Part shown: positions 8,700 through 17,734 of the stretch, one piece after another | Numbering within the stretch: position 1 is the first letter of the stretch | How the letters are laid out: every line of letters starts with the position of its first letter | Origin: Bacillota bacterium | GTDB lineage: Bacteria; Bacillota; Sulfobacillia; Sulfobacillales; Sulfobacillaceae | Reading direction: 5' to 3' | NCBI GenBank assembly: GCA_021797515.1 | Contig: JAJZZP010000036.1 | Coordinates: 1 to 64,000 of the forward strand | Length of the DNA stretch: 64,000 nucleotides | The notes under the pieces: model-generated | Told to the model about the DNA's origin: nothing | Seen by the model: the letters and a program-made list of their open reading frames with translations, nothing else | Database searches by the model: none | Program-made: the position numbers and the translations under genes

Positions 8700-9680
8700 A
8701 TGGTTATAGAAATAGCAATATTCTTGGGCATTGCAGGATTTGCGGTGATATCGGGATTTAATGACGGCGGGAACTTGATTGCAACATTTCTGGCTTCTGG
8801 AACATTAACGGGTCGGGTAGTGGTGCCGCTGTTGCTGTGTGGAATTGGGTTGGGGCCGATCATATTTGGCACGGCAGTGTCACACACAATTGCCCTGGAA
8901 ATCGTAAATTTTCAGGCAGCCGGGCACGAGGTGCTGTTGGTGGCCTTGCTGGCGGCATTAGGAACCTTGGTTTTAACCTGGCGGCTGCGTATTCCCACTA
9001 GTACGACGATTGCCCTGGGCGGGGGCATGATTGGGGCGGCCTTTCTTAGTGGCAAAGGGCAATTGGTGCATTGGAGCGGGGTGGCGAAGTTAGGCATTGG
9101 ATTGGTAGGGTCGGTGCTGATTGGATTTTTGGTTGCCTGGATTCTCACCACCTTGCTCTGGGCTTTGTTAGCAAAAATTCCTGCCACTGATGTCAAACGC
9201 CTTAGCTTGGGGCAGTATGTCACAGTATTTTGGCAGGGATTGGCATATGGTGCCAATGACCAAGAGAAAGCGATTGGCTTGATGACTATTTTTTTCATGA
9301 TTTTAACGCACTCCACAAAATACCATGTGACGTGGTTAGCTATAGTGCTTCCCTTGGTATTTTGGGCAGTGGGATTAGTGTTTGGGGGTTGGAGAATAGC
9401 ACGTACGGTGGGATCCCATATCTTTCGTTTACGCCCAATGAATGCGTTAAGCACCCAAGCAGCGGCGGCAATAACCGTGAGCGTGGCGGCCATGTTAGGA
9501 TTTCCGGTAAGCACCACGCAGACCACGGACGGTTGTTTATTTGGTATGGGAGCTTCTTTGGATCCCTTACATGTCAGGTGGCCCATGGTTAGAAAAATAA
9601 TTGTTGTATGGTTGTTAACTATGCCCATTGCAATGATTATTGGCGGCACGGGCATGGCAATGGTCGCGGCGTTTCGTTAG
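8700..9680 (+). CDS. pit: PiT-family inorganic phosphate transporter
   Basis: This membrane protein of about 326 residues imports phosphate, usually with metal cations or protons. The duplicated PiT signature is visible as GFNDGGNLIATFLASG near the N-terminus and YGANDQEKAIGLMTIF in the second half; both carry the conserved ND pair. The protein has about nine or ten hydrophobic segments, and the second repeat ends with PVSTTQTTDGCLFGMG. I chose the ATG at 8700 behind GAGAGG; a TTG at 8676 would add eight residues. It is followed at 49 bases by its usual PhoU-like partner, and preceded by a PhoP-type box. Confidence 0.92.
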   Translation: MVIEIAIFLGIAGFAVISGFNDGGNLIATFLASGTLTGRVVVPLLLCGIGLGPIIFGTAVSHTIALEIVNFQAAGHEVLLVALLAALGTLVLTWRLRIPTSTTIALGGGMIGAAFLSGKGQLVHWSGVAKLGIGLVGSVLIGFLVAWILTTLLWALLAKIPATDVKRLSLGQYVTVFWQGLAYGANDQEKAIGLMTIFFMILTHSTKYHVTWLAIVLPLVFWAVGLVFGGWRIARTVGSHIFRLRPMNALSTQAAAAITVSVAAMLGFPVSTTQTTDGCLFGMGASLDPLHVRWPMVRKIIVVWLLTMPIAMIIGGTGMAMVAAFR

Positions 9681-9729
9681 GTCGGCATCGACGATTTTGG
9701 GGTTAAATTTTGTATAAGGGGTTGAAATC

Positions 9730-10359
9730 ATGAGCTGGAAGGACATATTTGTTCCATCACAACAGGCATTTTATGATTTGCTTGCTGGTCAGATAGAAGT
9801 TGCTAAGGATATTACTGACGTGCTGCAGCGTTATATCTCGACCAGTGTAGCGGCCGAGCGCTTTCTGTTGGCATCTAAGGCTTCTGAGTTAGAGCACGAG
9901 GGCGATAGCCGCCGCAAAGCCCTCATGGATCGCGTGGAAAAGACATTTGTCACACCCATTGACCGAGAAGACTTGAATGATTTGTCACGTGCGATTGATG
10001 ATATTGTCGATTATAACGAAAACACCATTAAAGAAATTGCCATTTATCAAATTCAAATTGACGAGTCAATTCGGGAAATGGTCGCCACCATGCAACAGGC
10101 AGTGGCACATTTAACGGAAGCTATAACACAGTTAAGCAGCGATCTGCAACGCGCCAACCAAGAGGCTTTGGCGACAAAATCCATGGAAAACAAGATGGAG
10201 GGAATATATCGGCGGGCTATTGCCCAACTTACGGACGAGGCGGATATTCATTACATCATCAAGGTGCGTGAGGTGTACCGCCATTTAAGCAATGCGGCGG
10301 ATCGAGCCGATGGTGCTGCCAACGTTATTAACAGTATCGTGGTCAAACAATCCCACTAA
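9730..10359 (+). CDS. DUF47/PhoU-like accessory protein of the Pit transporter
   Basis: This 209-residue soluble helical protein belongs to the DUF47 (TIGR00153-type) family, which resembles PhoU and is nearly always encoded beside pit genes. The EHEGDSRRKALMDRVEKTFVTPIDREDLNDLSRAIDDIVDYNEN segment holds the acidic metal-binding ExxxD-type motifs, and a second helical bundle repeats the pattern (ATKSMENKMEGIYRRAI, YHLSNAADRADGAANVI-like end). The presumed role is regulating or gating Pit activity. The start ATG follows a GGGG-rich site. It very likely shares the Pho-controlled transcript. Confidence 0.88.
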   Translation: MSWKDIFVPSQQAFYDLLAGQIEVAKDITDVLQRYISTSVAAERFLLASKASELEHEGDSRRKALMDRVEKTFVTPIDREDLNDLSRAIDDIVDYNENTIKEIAIYQIQIDESIREMVATMQQAVAHLTEAITQLSSDLQRANQEALATKSMENKMEGIYRRAIAQLTDEADIHYIIKVREVYRHLSNAADRADGAANVINSIVVKQSH

Positions 10360-10475
10360 ACTTCAACTCATTAAGGCTTACGTTACCGTCGGACAGTGAA
10401 CGCATGGGATTGACCCACATTTGTTGGTACTTGGCATTCCAGTTCAGCACTGCAGTCGACTATTCGTCCTTATAT

Positions 10476-10696
10476 CCCACGTTTGGCGACAATATTTTCC
10501 AGTCGTTGAGGCGCAAGGGATAGCGGGCCCGGGGTTAGGCTGTTAGTGACTACAACCAGTCTTGCATGACCTCGACGACCCAAATCAAGCGTAAAATATA
10601 GATATAATAGACATATATTAGTGACCACACATAAAGAAACGAGGCAGAGATTCTTCGATATTAGGCCATTTGGGAAAAAATGTCGCCAAATGTGGG
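10476..10696. mobile_element. 221-bp MITE related to the IS1634-like element
   Basis: This short element has no coding capacity. Its ends (CCCACGTTTGGCGACAATAT on the left; complement of CCCACATTTGGCGACATTTT on the right) match those of the element at 4804-6354, and it is flanked by TTATAT on both sides (10470-10475 and 10697-10702). It also has two same-strand copies of the subterminal motif (GTAGTCACTAA at 10543-10553 and GTGGTCACTAA at 10618-10628, minus strand), at 67 and 68 bp from the ends, as in the larger element. It is best explained as a nonautonomous derivative moved by that transposase family. Confidence 0.8.
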
Positions 10697-10963
10697 TTAT
10701 ATGGAACAACGCCAAACCCCCGAGTGACCCCAGTGGGGTCATCGCCGTAACATCCGCCCGGAACGGCGGATGTTACGATGCGTCTGGATGAACTCATGGT
10801 TTGGAATGGTTCATGTTCATTGAGGGTTGCGGTCTCCGACGAAAGATATCTTTGCACTAAACTGAAAATAGCAGTATACTGAATAAGTAAGTCAGAATTG
10901 CGAGTGTCGGGTGAGGGAATCTATAAAGCAATTCTACAATGAAGAAAGGACGGATGTAAAACG

Positions 10964-11638
10964 GTGACGACTTTGACTGCTGCGCATACCCGTGTGGCTG
11001 AGTTGATTGCGGCGAGTAAAACATTGAAAGATTCTGGAATGCTATTTCGTGGTGGTCATGCCAACCTTTCGGTAAAGTTGGACGATGACTCCATGCTGAT
11101 GACCAGCGGCGGCAATGTAGCTGCGCTCACGTCGGGAGACTTTGCTGTTGTTTCGCTTGACGGGAAAGTGGTCGAAGGAACTATGGCAGCGACCATGGGA
11201 GAAATTATCGAGATGCATGCGGGCATTTATCGTATGCGGTCCGATATCGCCTCGGTTATTCACACCCATGCTCCACATATTACAACGTTTTCGCTGGCGC
11301 ATCGTGCAATTCCGCTGGTTTACGAACCGCTTTTGCGCTTCGGCCTAACAGAAGAAGTACCTGTGGTGCCGTGGGCGCCACGGGGGTCTCAGGAATCTGT
11401 ACAGGGAATTTTGGACAGAGTAGTAAACCACCCCGGAATTTTTGCGCTGATGTTGGCCAACCACGGTGCGTTGGCGTTTGCTAACGACCTATCTAGGACA
11501 GTTCAGTTGTTGACGACATTGGATGAAGCCGCAGAAATGTTAATCTTGGCTGAAGCCTTAGGAGGAGCCAAACCATTACCTGATCTTGCTATCGAACAGG
11601 TACAGGAGCGGATGAAGAGCTTTGGTAGCCGCCGATGA
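10964..11638 (+). CDS. Class II aldolase/adducin family protein
   Basis: The 224-residue protein shows the class II aldolase fold: GMLFRGGHANLSVKL then DDDSMLMTSGG near the N-terminus, the metal-binding HTHAPHITTFSLAH pair of histidines, and HGALAFANDL carrying a third histidine. Family members are zinc-dependent aldolases or epimerases such as fuculose- or ribulose-phosphate enzymes; the substrate here is not evident. The start is a GTG at 10964 preceded by GAAGAAAGGACGG. The gene is followed by an MFS exporter gene at 56 bases, possibly in one transcript. Confidence 0.85.
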   Translation: MTTLTAAHTRVAELIAASKTLKDSGMLFRGGHANLSVKLDDDSMLMTSGGNVAALTSGDFAVVSLDGKVVEGTMAATMGEIIEMHAGIYRMRSDIASVIHTHAPHITTFSLAHRAIPLVYEPLLRFGLTEEVPVVPWAPRGSQESVQGILDRVVNHPGIFALMLANHGALAFANDLSRTVQLLTTLDEAAEMLILAEALGGAKPLPDLAIEQVQERMKSFGSRR

Positions 11639-11694
11639 AAAGCAACTGAAAAATGGGTCGGTTGTACCGTCTTTCAAGGGGAGATCAATGGAGA

Positions 11695-13149
11695 ATGAAA
11701 TCATCTCAAATAGGCGGACCCGCAAGAGAATCGGGTTCAGATGGTTCTTTAGCGGGCCGCGCATTGTGGTTGAGCTTCGCGGCGGCTACCACGGGAACCT
11801 TTATGGTGAATGTAGATTCTAGTGTGGTAAATGTGGCGTTACCCGTTATGCAGCATCAATTTTCGTTACCGATTGCGGATTTGGAATGGGTGGTTAGCGC
11901 TTACCTGCTGGTGATTACGGGGATATTGCCCGTCGCAGGACAGCTAGCGGATCGACTTGGCCGAAAAGATGTGTTTGCATGGGGGATTGGCGTGTTCACG
12001 CTGGGTTCCCTTTTGTGTGCTTTCTCTCCCAATATTGGTTGGTTGATCGTGGCTCGCATATTTCAAGCACTAGGCGGCGCAACGATAATGGCCAATGTCA
12101 TGGCCATTATCGCGCTGATATTTCCTCTTAACAAGCGTGGACAAGCTCTGGGGTTAATTGGCTCTGTGGTAGCAGCAGGCACATTGATGGGACCTCCGTT
12201 AGGCGGTGTTTTAACGGCACTATGGGGTTGGCGCAGTATTTTTTTGGTTAATATTCCGCTAGGAATTTGGGGAATTTGGGGTTCCTTGCATTACTTGCCT
12301 AAATTTCCTCGGGACCCAGTTCTTCGTGGCACCCCGTTTGACTGGACTGGGGCTGTGATGTTCTTTGCGACCACGTCCTTGCTGGAATTTGGTTTGACGG
12401 ATATTCATGAGGTATTGGGATGGGTTATGTTGACGCTTATGATGATAACCTTGGGGTTGTTTGTTCGCCGGGAAACACGCGATGGATCGTTGGTACCGGT
12501 GCGGCTGTTTACAGTGGCGGCATTCTCATCCAATATGGTGGCGGGTTTAGCTTATTGGATTTTGATGATGTTTCCTTCCTTTTTGCTGCCATTTTATTTG
12601 CGCACCGAACTCCACTTGCCGGTCGGATTAATCGGGCTAAGTTTAATGCCACAGGCCCTGGCTATGATTGTGGTGTCGCCATACGGCGGGCGATGGATGG
12701 ATGCGATGGGAATCTTGGCGCCGGCGCGCACCGGGATGGCCATCTTGGGTGTGGCCGACATAGCTACTGCCTTATGGCCAGGAATTATCCCACTGTGGGG
12801 AGTGTGGGCGCTTTTGGTATTGCAGGGCATTGCTGCAGGAATTTTTTCATCTCCCAATAGTGCGGCTATTTTGGGATCGGTGAGAAAGCGAGATACCGGA
12901 CTAGCCTCTAGCTTGTTAGCGACCCAAAGAAACCTCGGACGTGCGTTAGGTGTAGCCATGGCATCGGTATTGCTAACACTCGTGTGGACCTTTCATGGCT
13001 TGGGTCCTAGCCCGAGTCACCATAGTGTTCTTTATCCGATGTGGTTTCGATGGGGGTTTCGAGGCGTCTTTTGGGTCGGCGCAATATTTGCTATAGTCGG
13101 ATTAATTACTACGAGACGTCCGGAGGCAATGAGAAGGAGGAACCACTAA
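11695..13149 (+). CDS. MFS drug/proton antiporter (DHA2, EmrB/QacA type)
   Basis: This 484-residue protein has about 14 hydrophobic segments, the DHA2 layout. Motif D1 appears as FMVNVDSSVVNVALPVMQ in the first helix and motif A as ADRLGRKDVFAWG between helices 2 and 3; motif C-like glycine-rich VVAAGTLMGPPLGG is in helix 5. Such pumps expel drugs or toxic organic compounds using the proton gradient. I chose the ATG at 11695, which follows AAGGGGAGA, over an upstream ATG at 11653. A PadR-type regulator gene begins directly after its stop codon and probably controls it. Confidence 0.9.
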   Translation: MKSSQIGGPARESGSDGSLAGRALWLSFAAATTGTFMVNVDSSVVNVALPVMQHQFSLPIADLEWVVSAYLLVITGILPVAGQLADRLGRKDVFAWGIGVFTLGSLLCAFSPNIGWLIVARIFQALGGATIMANVMAIIALIFPLNKRGQALGLIGSVVAAGTLMGPPLGGVLTALWGWRSIFLVNIPLGIWGIWGSLHYLPKFPRDPVLRGTPFDWTGAVMFFATTSLLEFGLTDIHEVLGWVMLTLMMITLGLFVRRETRDGSLVPVRLFTVAAFSSNMVAGLAYWILMMFPSFLLPFYLRTELHLPVGLIGLSLMPQALAMIVVSPYGGRWMDAMGILAPARTGMAILGVADIATALWPGIIPLWGVWALLVLQGIAAGIFSSPNSAAILGSVRKRDTGLASSLLATQRNLGRALGVAMASVLLTLVWTFHGLGPSPSHHSVLYPMWFRWGFRGVFWVGAIFAIVGLITTRRPEAMRRRNH

Positions 13150-13503
13150 ATGGCAAAATATCAAACCGGGAAACATCTCGAAGCATTCATTTTGCTATAT
13201 TTATCGCAATCGTCCGCTCACGGTGGTTCGGTTCTACAGTGGCTGCATGAGGCGTTGCCTAACGTTTGGACTATTGATAGCGGGCGGGTATATCGGGTGT
13301 TGCGCGAACTGGAGGAGTCCGGGGCTTTAGAGTCTCATTGGGTAACCGAAGACATTGGGGCCCCGCTAAGGGAATACACCCTAACCGACTTCGGGAAACA
13401 CCAACTCGCGCTATGGAGGGATGAAATCAGTGTGCGGCGAGATTCATTGTCCCGGTTTTTGAGTTGGTATGAGGCATGGTTGGGAGACCAACCCCAGCAA
13501 TAG
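13150..13503 (+). CDS. PadR-like transcriptional regulator
   Basis: This 117-residue protein has the PadR winged helix: a lead helix ending in FILLYLSQSSAHGGSVLQWL, the GRVYRVLRELEESGALESHWV recognition helix and wing, and GAPLREYTLTDFGKHQL. A C-terminal helix would give the dimer. PadR proteins repress neighbouring exporter or detoxification genes and release on ligand binding. It starts immediately at the stop codon of the MFS gene behind AAGGAGG, so the two are translationally coupled. Confidence 0.88.
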   Translation: MAKYQTGKHLEAFILLYLSQSSAHGGSVLQWLHEALPNVWTIDSGRVYRVLRELEESGALESHWVTEDIGAPLREYTLTDFGKHQLALWRDEISVRRDSLSRFLSWYEAWLGDQPQQ

Positions 13504-13575
13504 CGAGAACAAATCGATATTAATTCGTGGGCGGATCGTGAGTATCTAAAGCTACGACGCAGGGGGAACATCTTT

Positions 13576-13803
13576 ATGGCTGAAGCGAGGCAGCACTCAG
13601 CAATTCAAGCATATTATTCTGCAGACTATGCTTGGTGTTACGGATGTGGTGGTCTCAATGAGTTGGGACATCATTTCGAAACACGATGGAATGGCGACGA
13701 GACACTGACCGAATATCAACCTAGACCTGAACATATGGCGATTCCAGGATTTGTCTACGGAGGTTTAAGGTGCTTGCTGTCAATCTATGATGATCTCCGA
13801 TAA
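13576..13803 (+). pseudogene. N-terminal fragment of a hotdog (PaaI-like) thioesterase
   Basis: The first ~60 residues, with YGCGGLNELGHHFETRW, DETLTEYQPRPEHMA and FVYGGL, match the beginning of hotdog-fold acyl-CoA thioesterases, which are usually 130-180 residues. After FVYGGLR the match stops and the frame ends at TAA, just where the IS607-derived sequence begins. The gene has lost its second half, including the rest of the hotdog helix and barrel. Confidence 0.65.
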
Positions 13804-13804
13804 T

Positions 13805-14517
13805 ATGTATAATATAATTAGGTGATTGTATCATAGATGAGCAGTTTGTCAGCATCGGCAAGGTGGCCAAGATGCTCGGCATGCGCATCGACGGACTCTG
13901 GAAGTGGGAACGCGAAGGGCGCCTGATTCCGGTGCGTACCGTGACGAATCATCGGCGCTATCGGGTCGCGGACTGATGCGCCCTTGATGCACGAGGATGC
14001 GCCTGATGTTGCTAGGGATACGCGTTGTCTCCTCTATGCCCGAGTCTCGACCAAAAAACAACAAGACGCGGGGAAGTTGGATCGTCCACTCGGGCGGTTA
14101 ACCGCGTTCGCTGCGGAGCAGCGATGGACTGTGGCGGCTGCTCTTACCGATGTCGCGAGCGGCTTGAATGAAAAGCGGCGGGGTCTCCATCGGTTGCGGG
14201 ATCTTGCTCAGCAACACCAAGCGGGCATCGTGGCTGTGGAGTCCAAGGATCGATTGGCGCGCTTCGAGTTTACTGATCGGGAAAGTTCCCTGCACGCCTT
14301 TGGCGTGCGTGTGGTCGTCATGGAGCACACGGTGAAAGACGAACAGCCGGAACTCGTGGAGGACTTGACTGCCATGACCCCGTCGCTCTCGGCCCGCATT
14401 TATGGCAAACGCGGAGGGAAAAAGATGGGTTCGACCGTGCGTCAAGCAATGGCGACCTTAGCTCAGGAAGGAAGAACGTGCCAAACTGTTGCGAGTTCCT
14501 GTAGTTGTCGTGGTTAG
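13805..14517 (+). pseudogene. IS607-family tnpA (serine recombinase) remnant
   Basis: From about 13837 the frame encodes a MerR-like helix-turn-helix (DEQFVSIGKVAKMLGMRIDG, then LWKWEREGRLIPVRT, NHRRYRVAD) and then stops at TGA in one frame; the next frame continues with DVARDTRCLLYARVSTKKQQ, TDVASGLNEKRRGLHRL and ESKDRLARFEF, the resolvase domain with its catalytic serine in RVSTKKQ. Toward the end it reads SARIYGKRGGKK and then runs into unrelated sequence. No tnpB follows. A one-base frame change separates the DNA-binding and catalytic domains. Confidence 0.85.
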
Positions 14518-14794
14518 CCAAAAGGTTGCTGGTTCGTCGGTTCAGGTTCAAGAAGATCACGCAGTAGTTGCTGCGGCCATTCAAAATTTGCTGTTGGTAG
14601 CCCACGCACGGGGACTCGGGGCGCGTTGGCGTCCGGGGAAGATGGCTTACCATCCATCCTTTCGCGAAGTCCTGAATTTAGGATCAGAATACGCGATAGT
14701 TGGCCTGATTTATTTAGGTTGGCCATCGCCGGATCAAGCAATTGCTGCCAAACCACGGACCAAGGAGGGGCTGATTGATTGGATAACCCGATAG
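14518..14794 (+). pseudogene. C-terminal fragment of a nitroreductase
   Basis: The frame VVVVSQKVAGSSVQVQEDHA followed by VVAAAIQNLLLVAHARGLGARW, then EYAIVGLIYLGWPSPDQ, matches the C-terminal half of nitroreductase-family FMN enzymes (the AAIQNLLLAAHALGLG helix and the VGLIYLGYP strand). The N-terminal FMN-binding half is absent and is replaced by IS607 tnpA sequence in the same region. The downstream Rossmann-fold gene overlaps its stop codon, so the two were probably in one operon before the damage. Confidence 0.75.
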
Positions 14795-15351
14795 GATGGG
14801 TGCGCCGAGCCTTGGTTCTAGGAAGTACGGGGATGTTGTCTCCGCTATGTATTGAATTAGTGAACCAAGGGATCACGGTTGGGGCGGTGGCTCGTACGGC
14901 AGAAAGCCTGGATCGGTTGCAGCAAAAAAGCGGAGGGCTAGATGGGCGAGTAGTGCCCATGGCTTTAGATTATCATAATCGGGATCGGTTGTCCCACTGG
15001 ATTGCCCATTTTCAACTGATGGAGGGACCGGTGGATGTGGTGGTGGCTTGGATTCGCCATCCGGTGGTTCCGGTATTGGAAACAATAGTAGCGGAAGTGC
15101 ACGCCTATCGACATATACCTTGGCAACTGGTTCACGTGGTAGGCAGTCAGAACACCATGGAGCCATTTTCCTGGCGGCCGTCACCTCCCGCCCAGTATCA
15201 GCAAGTGACGTTGGGGTTCAAGATAGAGTCGGGGACAAGTCGGTGGCTGACCGATCAGGAGATTGTCGACGGAGTTTACGCCGCCATCGTCGATCGCCAG
15301 GACTTCTCGGTGGTAGGAACCGTTACACCATGGGAGAGGCGGCCGCGATAA
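14779..15351 (+). CDS. Short-chain dehydrogenase-like Rossmann protein
   Basis: This 190-residue protein begins with a nucleotide-binding strand-loop-helix (RALVLGSTGMLSPLCIELVN, compare GxxGxxG) followed by ITVGAVARTAESLDRLQQ, as in SDR proteins, and VDVVVAWIRHPVVPVLETI. The classical YxxxK pair is not obvious, so catalytic ability is uncertain. The start is a TTG at 14779 with AAGGAGGGG upstream, overlapping the truncated nitroreductase by 16 bases. The family includes small oxidoreductases and non-catalytic regulators; the function here is not clear. Confidence 0.6.
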   Translation: MDNPIGWVRRALVLGSTGMLSPLCIELVNQGITVGAVARTAESLDRLQQKSGGLDGRVVPMALDYHNRDRLSHWIAHFQLMEGPVDVVVAWIRHPVVPVLETIVAEVHAYRHIPWQLVHVVGSQNTMEPFSWRPSPPAQYQQVTLGFKIESGTSRWLTDQEIVDGVYAAIVDRQDFSVVGTVTPWERRPR

Positions 15352-15389
15352 GGGAGTTATAAGCTAGCTTGCACACCGAAGTTCAGATT

Positions 15390-16400
15390 CTGGCACCAAC
15401 GGCCTAGGCCGTCCTATGCTCGGAAGTTCGTGGCCTATTGCCGCGTTAGCAGCCCTAGCCAGCGGCCCGGTTTGAAGAACCAACGGTTCGCGCTGGAACA
15501 GTTCTATACCGCAGGCGGACTCGCCAATGTGGAGTTTGTCGAGGAACTCGGCGGCGGCATGAACTCCTGCCGCAAGCGGTTTTGGGCCTGGACGCCGGAG
15601 AGGTGGGCACCGTGATTCTGGCGCACCAAGACTGGTTGACCCTACGAGTGGTTCGAGCGATTCTGCCAGCAACACGGATGCGAGATTTTAGTGCTCGATC
15701 AAGAGCACTTATCGCCGGAACAGAAATGGTCCAAGATTGCTCACCATTACGCAGGTCTTCAGGGCCCGGTTGAGCGGATTGCGGAACTATCGCCAAAGCT
15801 TAAAGGACGCCCTCCATGCCGACATTAGCGCACTACATCCGGATCGACCCGATACCGAAGCCGGGGGAATACTTTGACCGCCCGTTTCGTGTGGAATTGG
15901 GCATTGGCCGAGTGGGGGACCATCAATATGCCGCGGGGTGGGCCAACGACCGCCATCGGCATCTCTCAAAAACCACCATGGGTCCGCTTCCTGGGCCCAG
16001 AGTTTTGGCCCTTTTCCTTGAAACCCGGGCGCTCATTTTGTCCCGTCAAGACGCGATCCCTGGCATCGGCTAAATCCGCAACGGTTGGGCATGGGCATCC
16101 CGATGAATGTCTTTTCATCCAGGGAAATGCGGTGTACTGGATCGCGTCAATTTGGGACACCGTAGCCGAATCATTATCAAGGTGTCTCGTCTCCTATGCG
16201 GGTCCCGGATTCATCGCGGTAGGCGATGCCCTGGTCACCAAGAAGGATCGGCTAAAGCCCTCACCACGAATCATATCGTGGAAAAATGGCGAAAGCTTAC
16301 AGCTTGCGCGTACACTTCTTGAACGTGGTCAACGTCTTTGGATACGGCCGGCACATGGTGAACCAGTGCAGCTATACCCACGCGGTAGCCTTTGCAATTA
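15390..16400 (+). pseudogene. Second IS607-type remnant (tnpA, then possible tnpB debris)
   Basis: The segment 15430-15815 carries pieces of a serine recombinase in shifting frames: VAYCRVSSPSQRPGLKNQRF (catalytic serine region), FVEELGGGMNSCRKRF, GEVGTVILAHQDWLT and EWFERFCQQHGCEILVLDQE. The MerR-like N-terminus is gone. Beyond about 15870 the frame ARFVWNWALAEWGT looks like the start of a TnpB protein and then degenerates; I see no convincing catalytic core. This is a dead and heavily eroded element. Confidence 0.7.
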
Positions 16401-16401
16401 G

Positions 16402-16431
16402 TTGACAGTAACGTATAAAATCATGTAATAT
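16402..16431 (+). promoter_or_regulatory. Sigma-A type promoter of the T-box leader
   Basis: TTGACA at 16402-16407 and TAATAT at 16426-16431 are separated by 18 bp, close to the vegetative consensus. It would start transcription about 15 bases before the T-box stem I. Confidence 0.75.
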
Positions 16432-16455
16432 CCCACCAGTAACCATAAGCAAAAA

Positions 16456-16710
16456 CGATGATCGGGAAGGGATTGTCGCAGTGGGGTCTCAGAGAGTCGG
16501 CGGTCGGTGCAAGTCGATATCCCAAGTGTCAATCGTTCACCCGTGAGTGAGCATCGAACATCGGATTGGCCGATTAGTAGAGTATCCGGCGTCCTGCCGT
16601 TACCAGGAGCGGCTGTGTTGGCAGTCGGCAAAGCGATGGCGATTTGAGGCCGTCAATAGGGTGGTACCGCGGAGTAGACCTTCGTCCCTGATGGGGGGGA
16701 AGGTCTTTTG
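16456..16710 (+). promoter_or_regulatory. T-box leader, apparently Phe-specific
   Basis: The leader has the T-box AGGGTGGTACCGCGG at 16658-16672 and, after it, an intrinsic terminator (stem AGACCTTCGTCCC 16676-16688 with 16693-16706, then TTTT). Upstream, stem I can be drawn with CGATG/CATCG (16456-16460 with 16552-16556), CGGG/CCCG (16463-16466 with 16540-16543) and GATTG/CAATC, an AGAGAG bulge and a GGTGCAAG distal motif. The internal loop then places TTC (16536-16538) followed by A at the specifier position, which would read uncharged tRNA-Phe. Binding of uncharged tRNA would permit readthrough into DAHP synthase. Confidence 0.85.
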
Positions 16711-16793
16711 TTGTCTTCGGGTCCGTCGCCAACCGAAAATAGCCCTAATTACCCGCGAAAGATCGAGATGGGTCACTAGAGAGGATGATATCA

Positions 16794-17642
16794 ATGAGTT
16801 CGGTTGGGCAATTGTCTTCGGAACCGCGGCCATATAAATTGGTTAGCCGGGTGTTCCATCCTGAGGATAGCATTATACGGGTGGGTGCCGTGGAGTTTGG
16901 AGGTCCGCGGATTGTTGTCATTGCAGGCCCTTGCGCGGTAGAAAGCCGAACCCAGGTACTTCAGTCAGCTGCCTGCGTTCGCGAAACAGGAGTGTCTGTA
17001 TTGCGGGGTGGTGCCTATAAACCGAGGACCTCGCCCTATAGCTTTCAAGGACTGGGACGCGAAGGGTTGAAGATATTGGATGAAGCGCGGCAACAACTTG
17101 GACTGATGGTGGTGACCGAGGCAGTCGACCACGAAAGTTTGGAACTCGTCGCCGAATGGGCAGACATGGTGCAGATTGGCGCGAGAAATATGCAAAATTT
17201 TTCGTTGCTTAAGGCGGTGGGTTCCACGAAAAAACCGATCCTGCTCAAACGAGGTCTGGCGGCCACGATAGATGAGTGGCTAATGGCGGCGGAATATATC
17301 GCGGCCCACGGCAATCCCAACATCGTTTTGTGTGAACGGGGGATACGTACCTATGAAGGCAAAACGCGCAATACCCTGGATTTGAGCGCAATTCCGGTTG
17401 TTAAACAATTATCGCATCTGCCGATTATTGTAGATCCCTCCCATGCTACCGGGCACTGGAGCTGGGTGGCGCCGATGGCCCGCGCTGGCGTTGCCGCTGG
17501 TGCTGATGGCCTCATCATTGAAGTTCACCCCAATCCTCAAGAGGCATTATCGGACGGGTCACAAAGTCTTACATTGGTCCACTTCCGGGAGCTAGTTGAG
17601 TCCTTAAGGCCGGTGACTCATGCTATCGGACGTCAACTGTGA
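16794..17642 (+). CDS. aroF: 3-deoxy-7-phosphoheptulonate (DAHP) synthase
   Basis: This enzyme joins phosphoenolpyruvate and erythrose 4-phosphate, the first step of the shikimate pathway to Phe, Tyr and Trp. The product is about 282 residues, the short AroAI-beta type without a chorismate mutase domain. Signatures include [54 protein letters not shown] and [10 protein letters not shown]; cysteine in PCAVES and histidines near the metal site are present. An ATG at 16794 is preceded by GAGAGGA. Expression is controlled by the upstream T-box leader, apparently through tRNA-Phe. Confidence 0.95.
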   Translation: MSSVGQLSSEPRPYKLVSRVFHPEDSIIRVGAVEFGGPRIVVIAGPCAVESRTQVLQSAACVRETGVSVLRGGAYKPRTSPYSFQGLGREGLKILDEARQQLGLMVVTEAVDHESLELVAEWADMVQIGARNMQNFSLLKAVGSTKKPILLKRGLAATIDEWLMAAEYIAAHGNPNIVLCERGIRTYEGKTRNTLDLSAIPVVKQLSHLPIIVDPSHATGHWSWVAPMARAGVAAGADGLIIEVHPNPQEALSDGSQSLTLVHFRELVESLRPVTHAIGRQL

Positions 17643-17734
17643 AGGACTGACGATGAACCACGAATGTGCACAACGACGCGTTATGCACATGGTGCGTGTT
17701 GTTGCCATATCGTATTGTATGGGGGTGTGGAATT

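Noticed and set aside
8912-9655. 247-codon minus-strand frame inside the pit gene
   Set aside because: It mirrors the PiT coding frame, is not followed or preceded by a ribosome binding site, and lacks any motif.
11622-11822. Alternative frame starting with the AAGGGGAGATCAATG region
   Set aside because: It has a fair ribosome binding site but ends after 66 codons within the MFS gene and has no homology-like features.
14489-14520. Start of the 101-residue frame at 14489 as an intact nitroreductase-like gene
   Set aside because: The start lies in the IS607 remnant, and the frame only covers the C-terminal half of the family.
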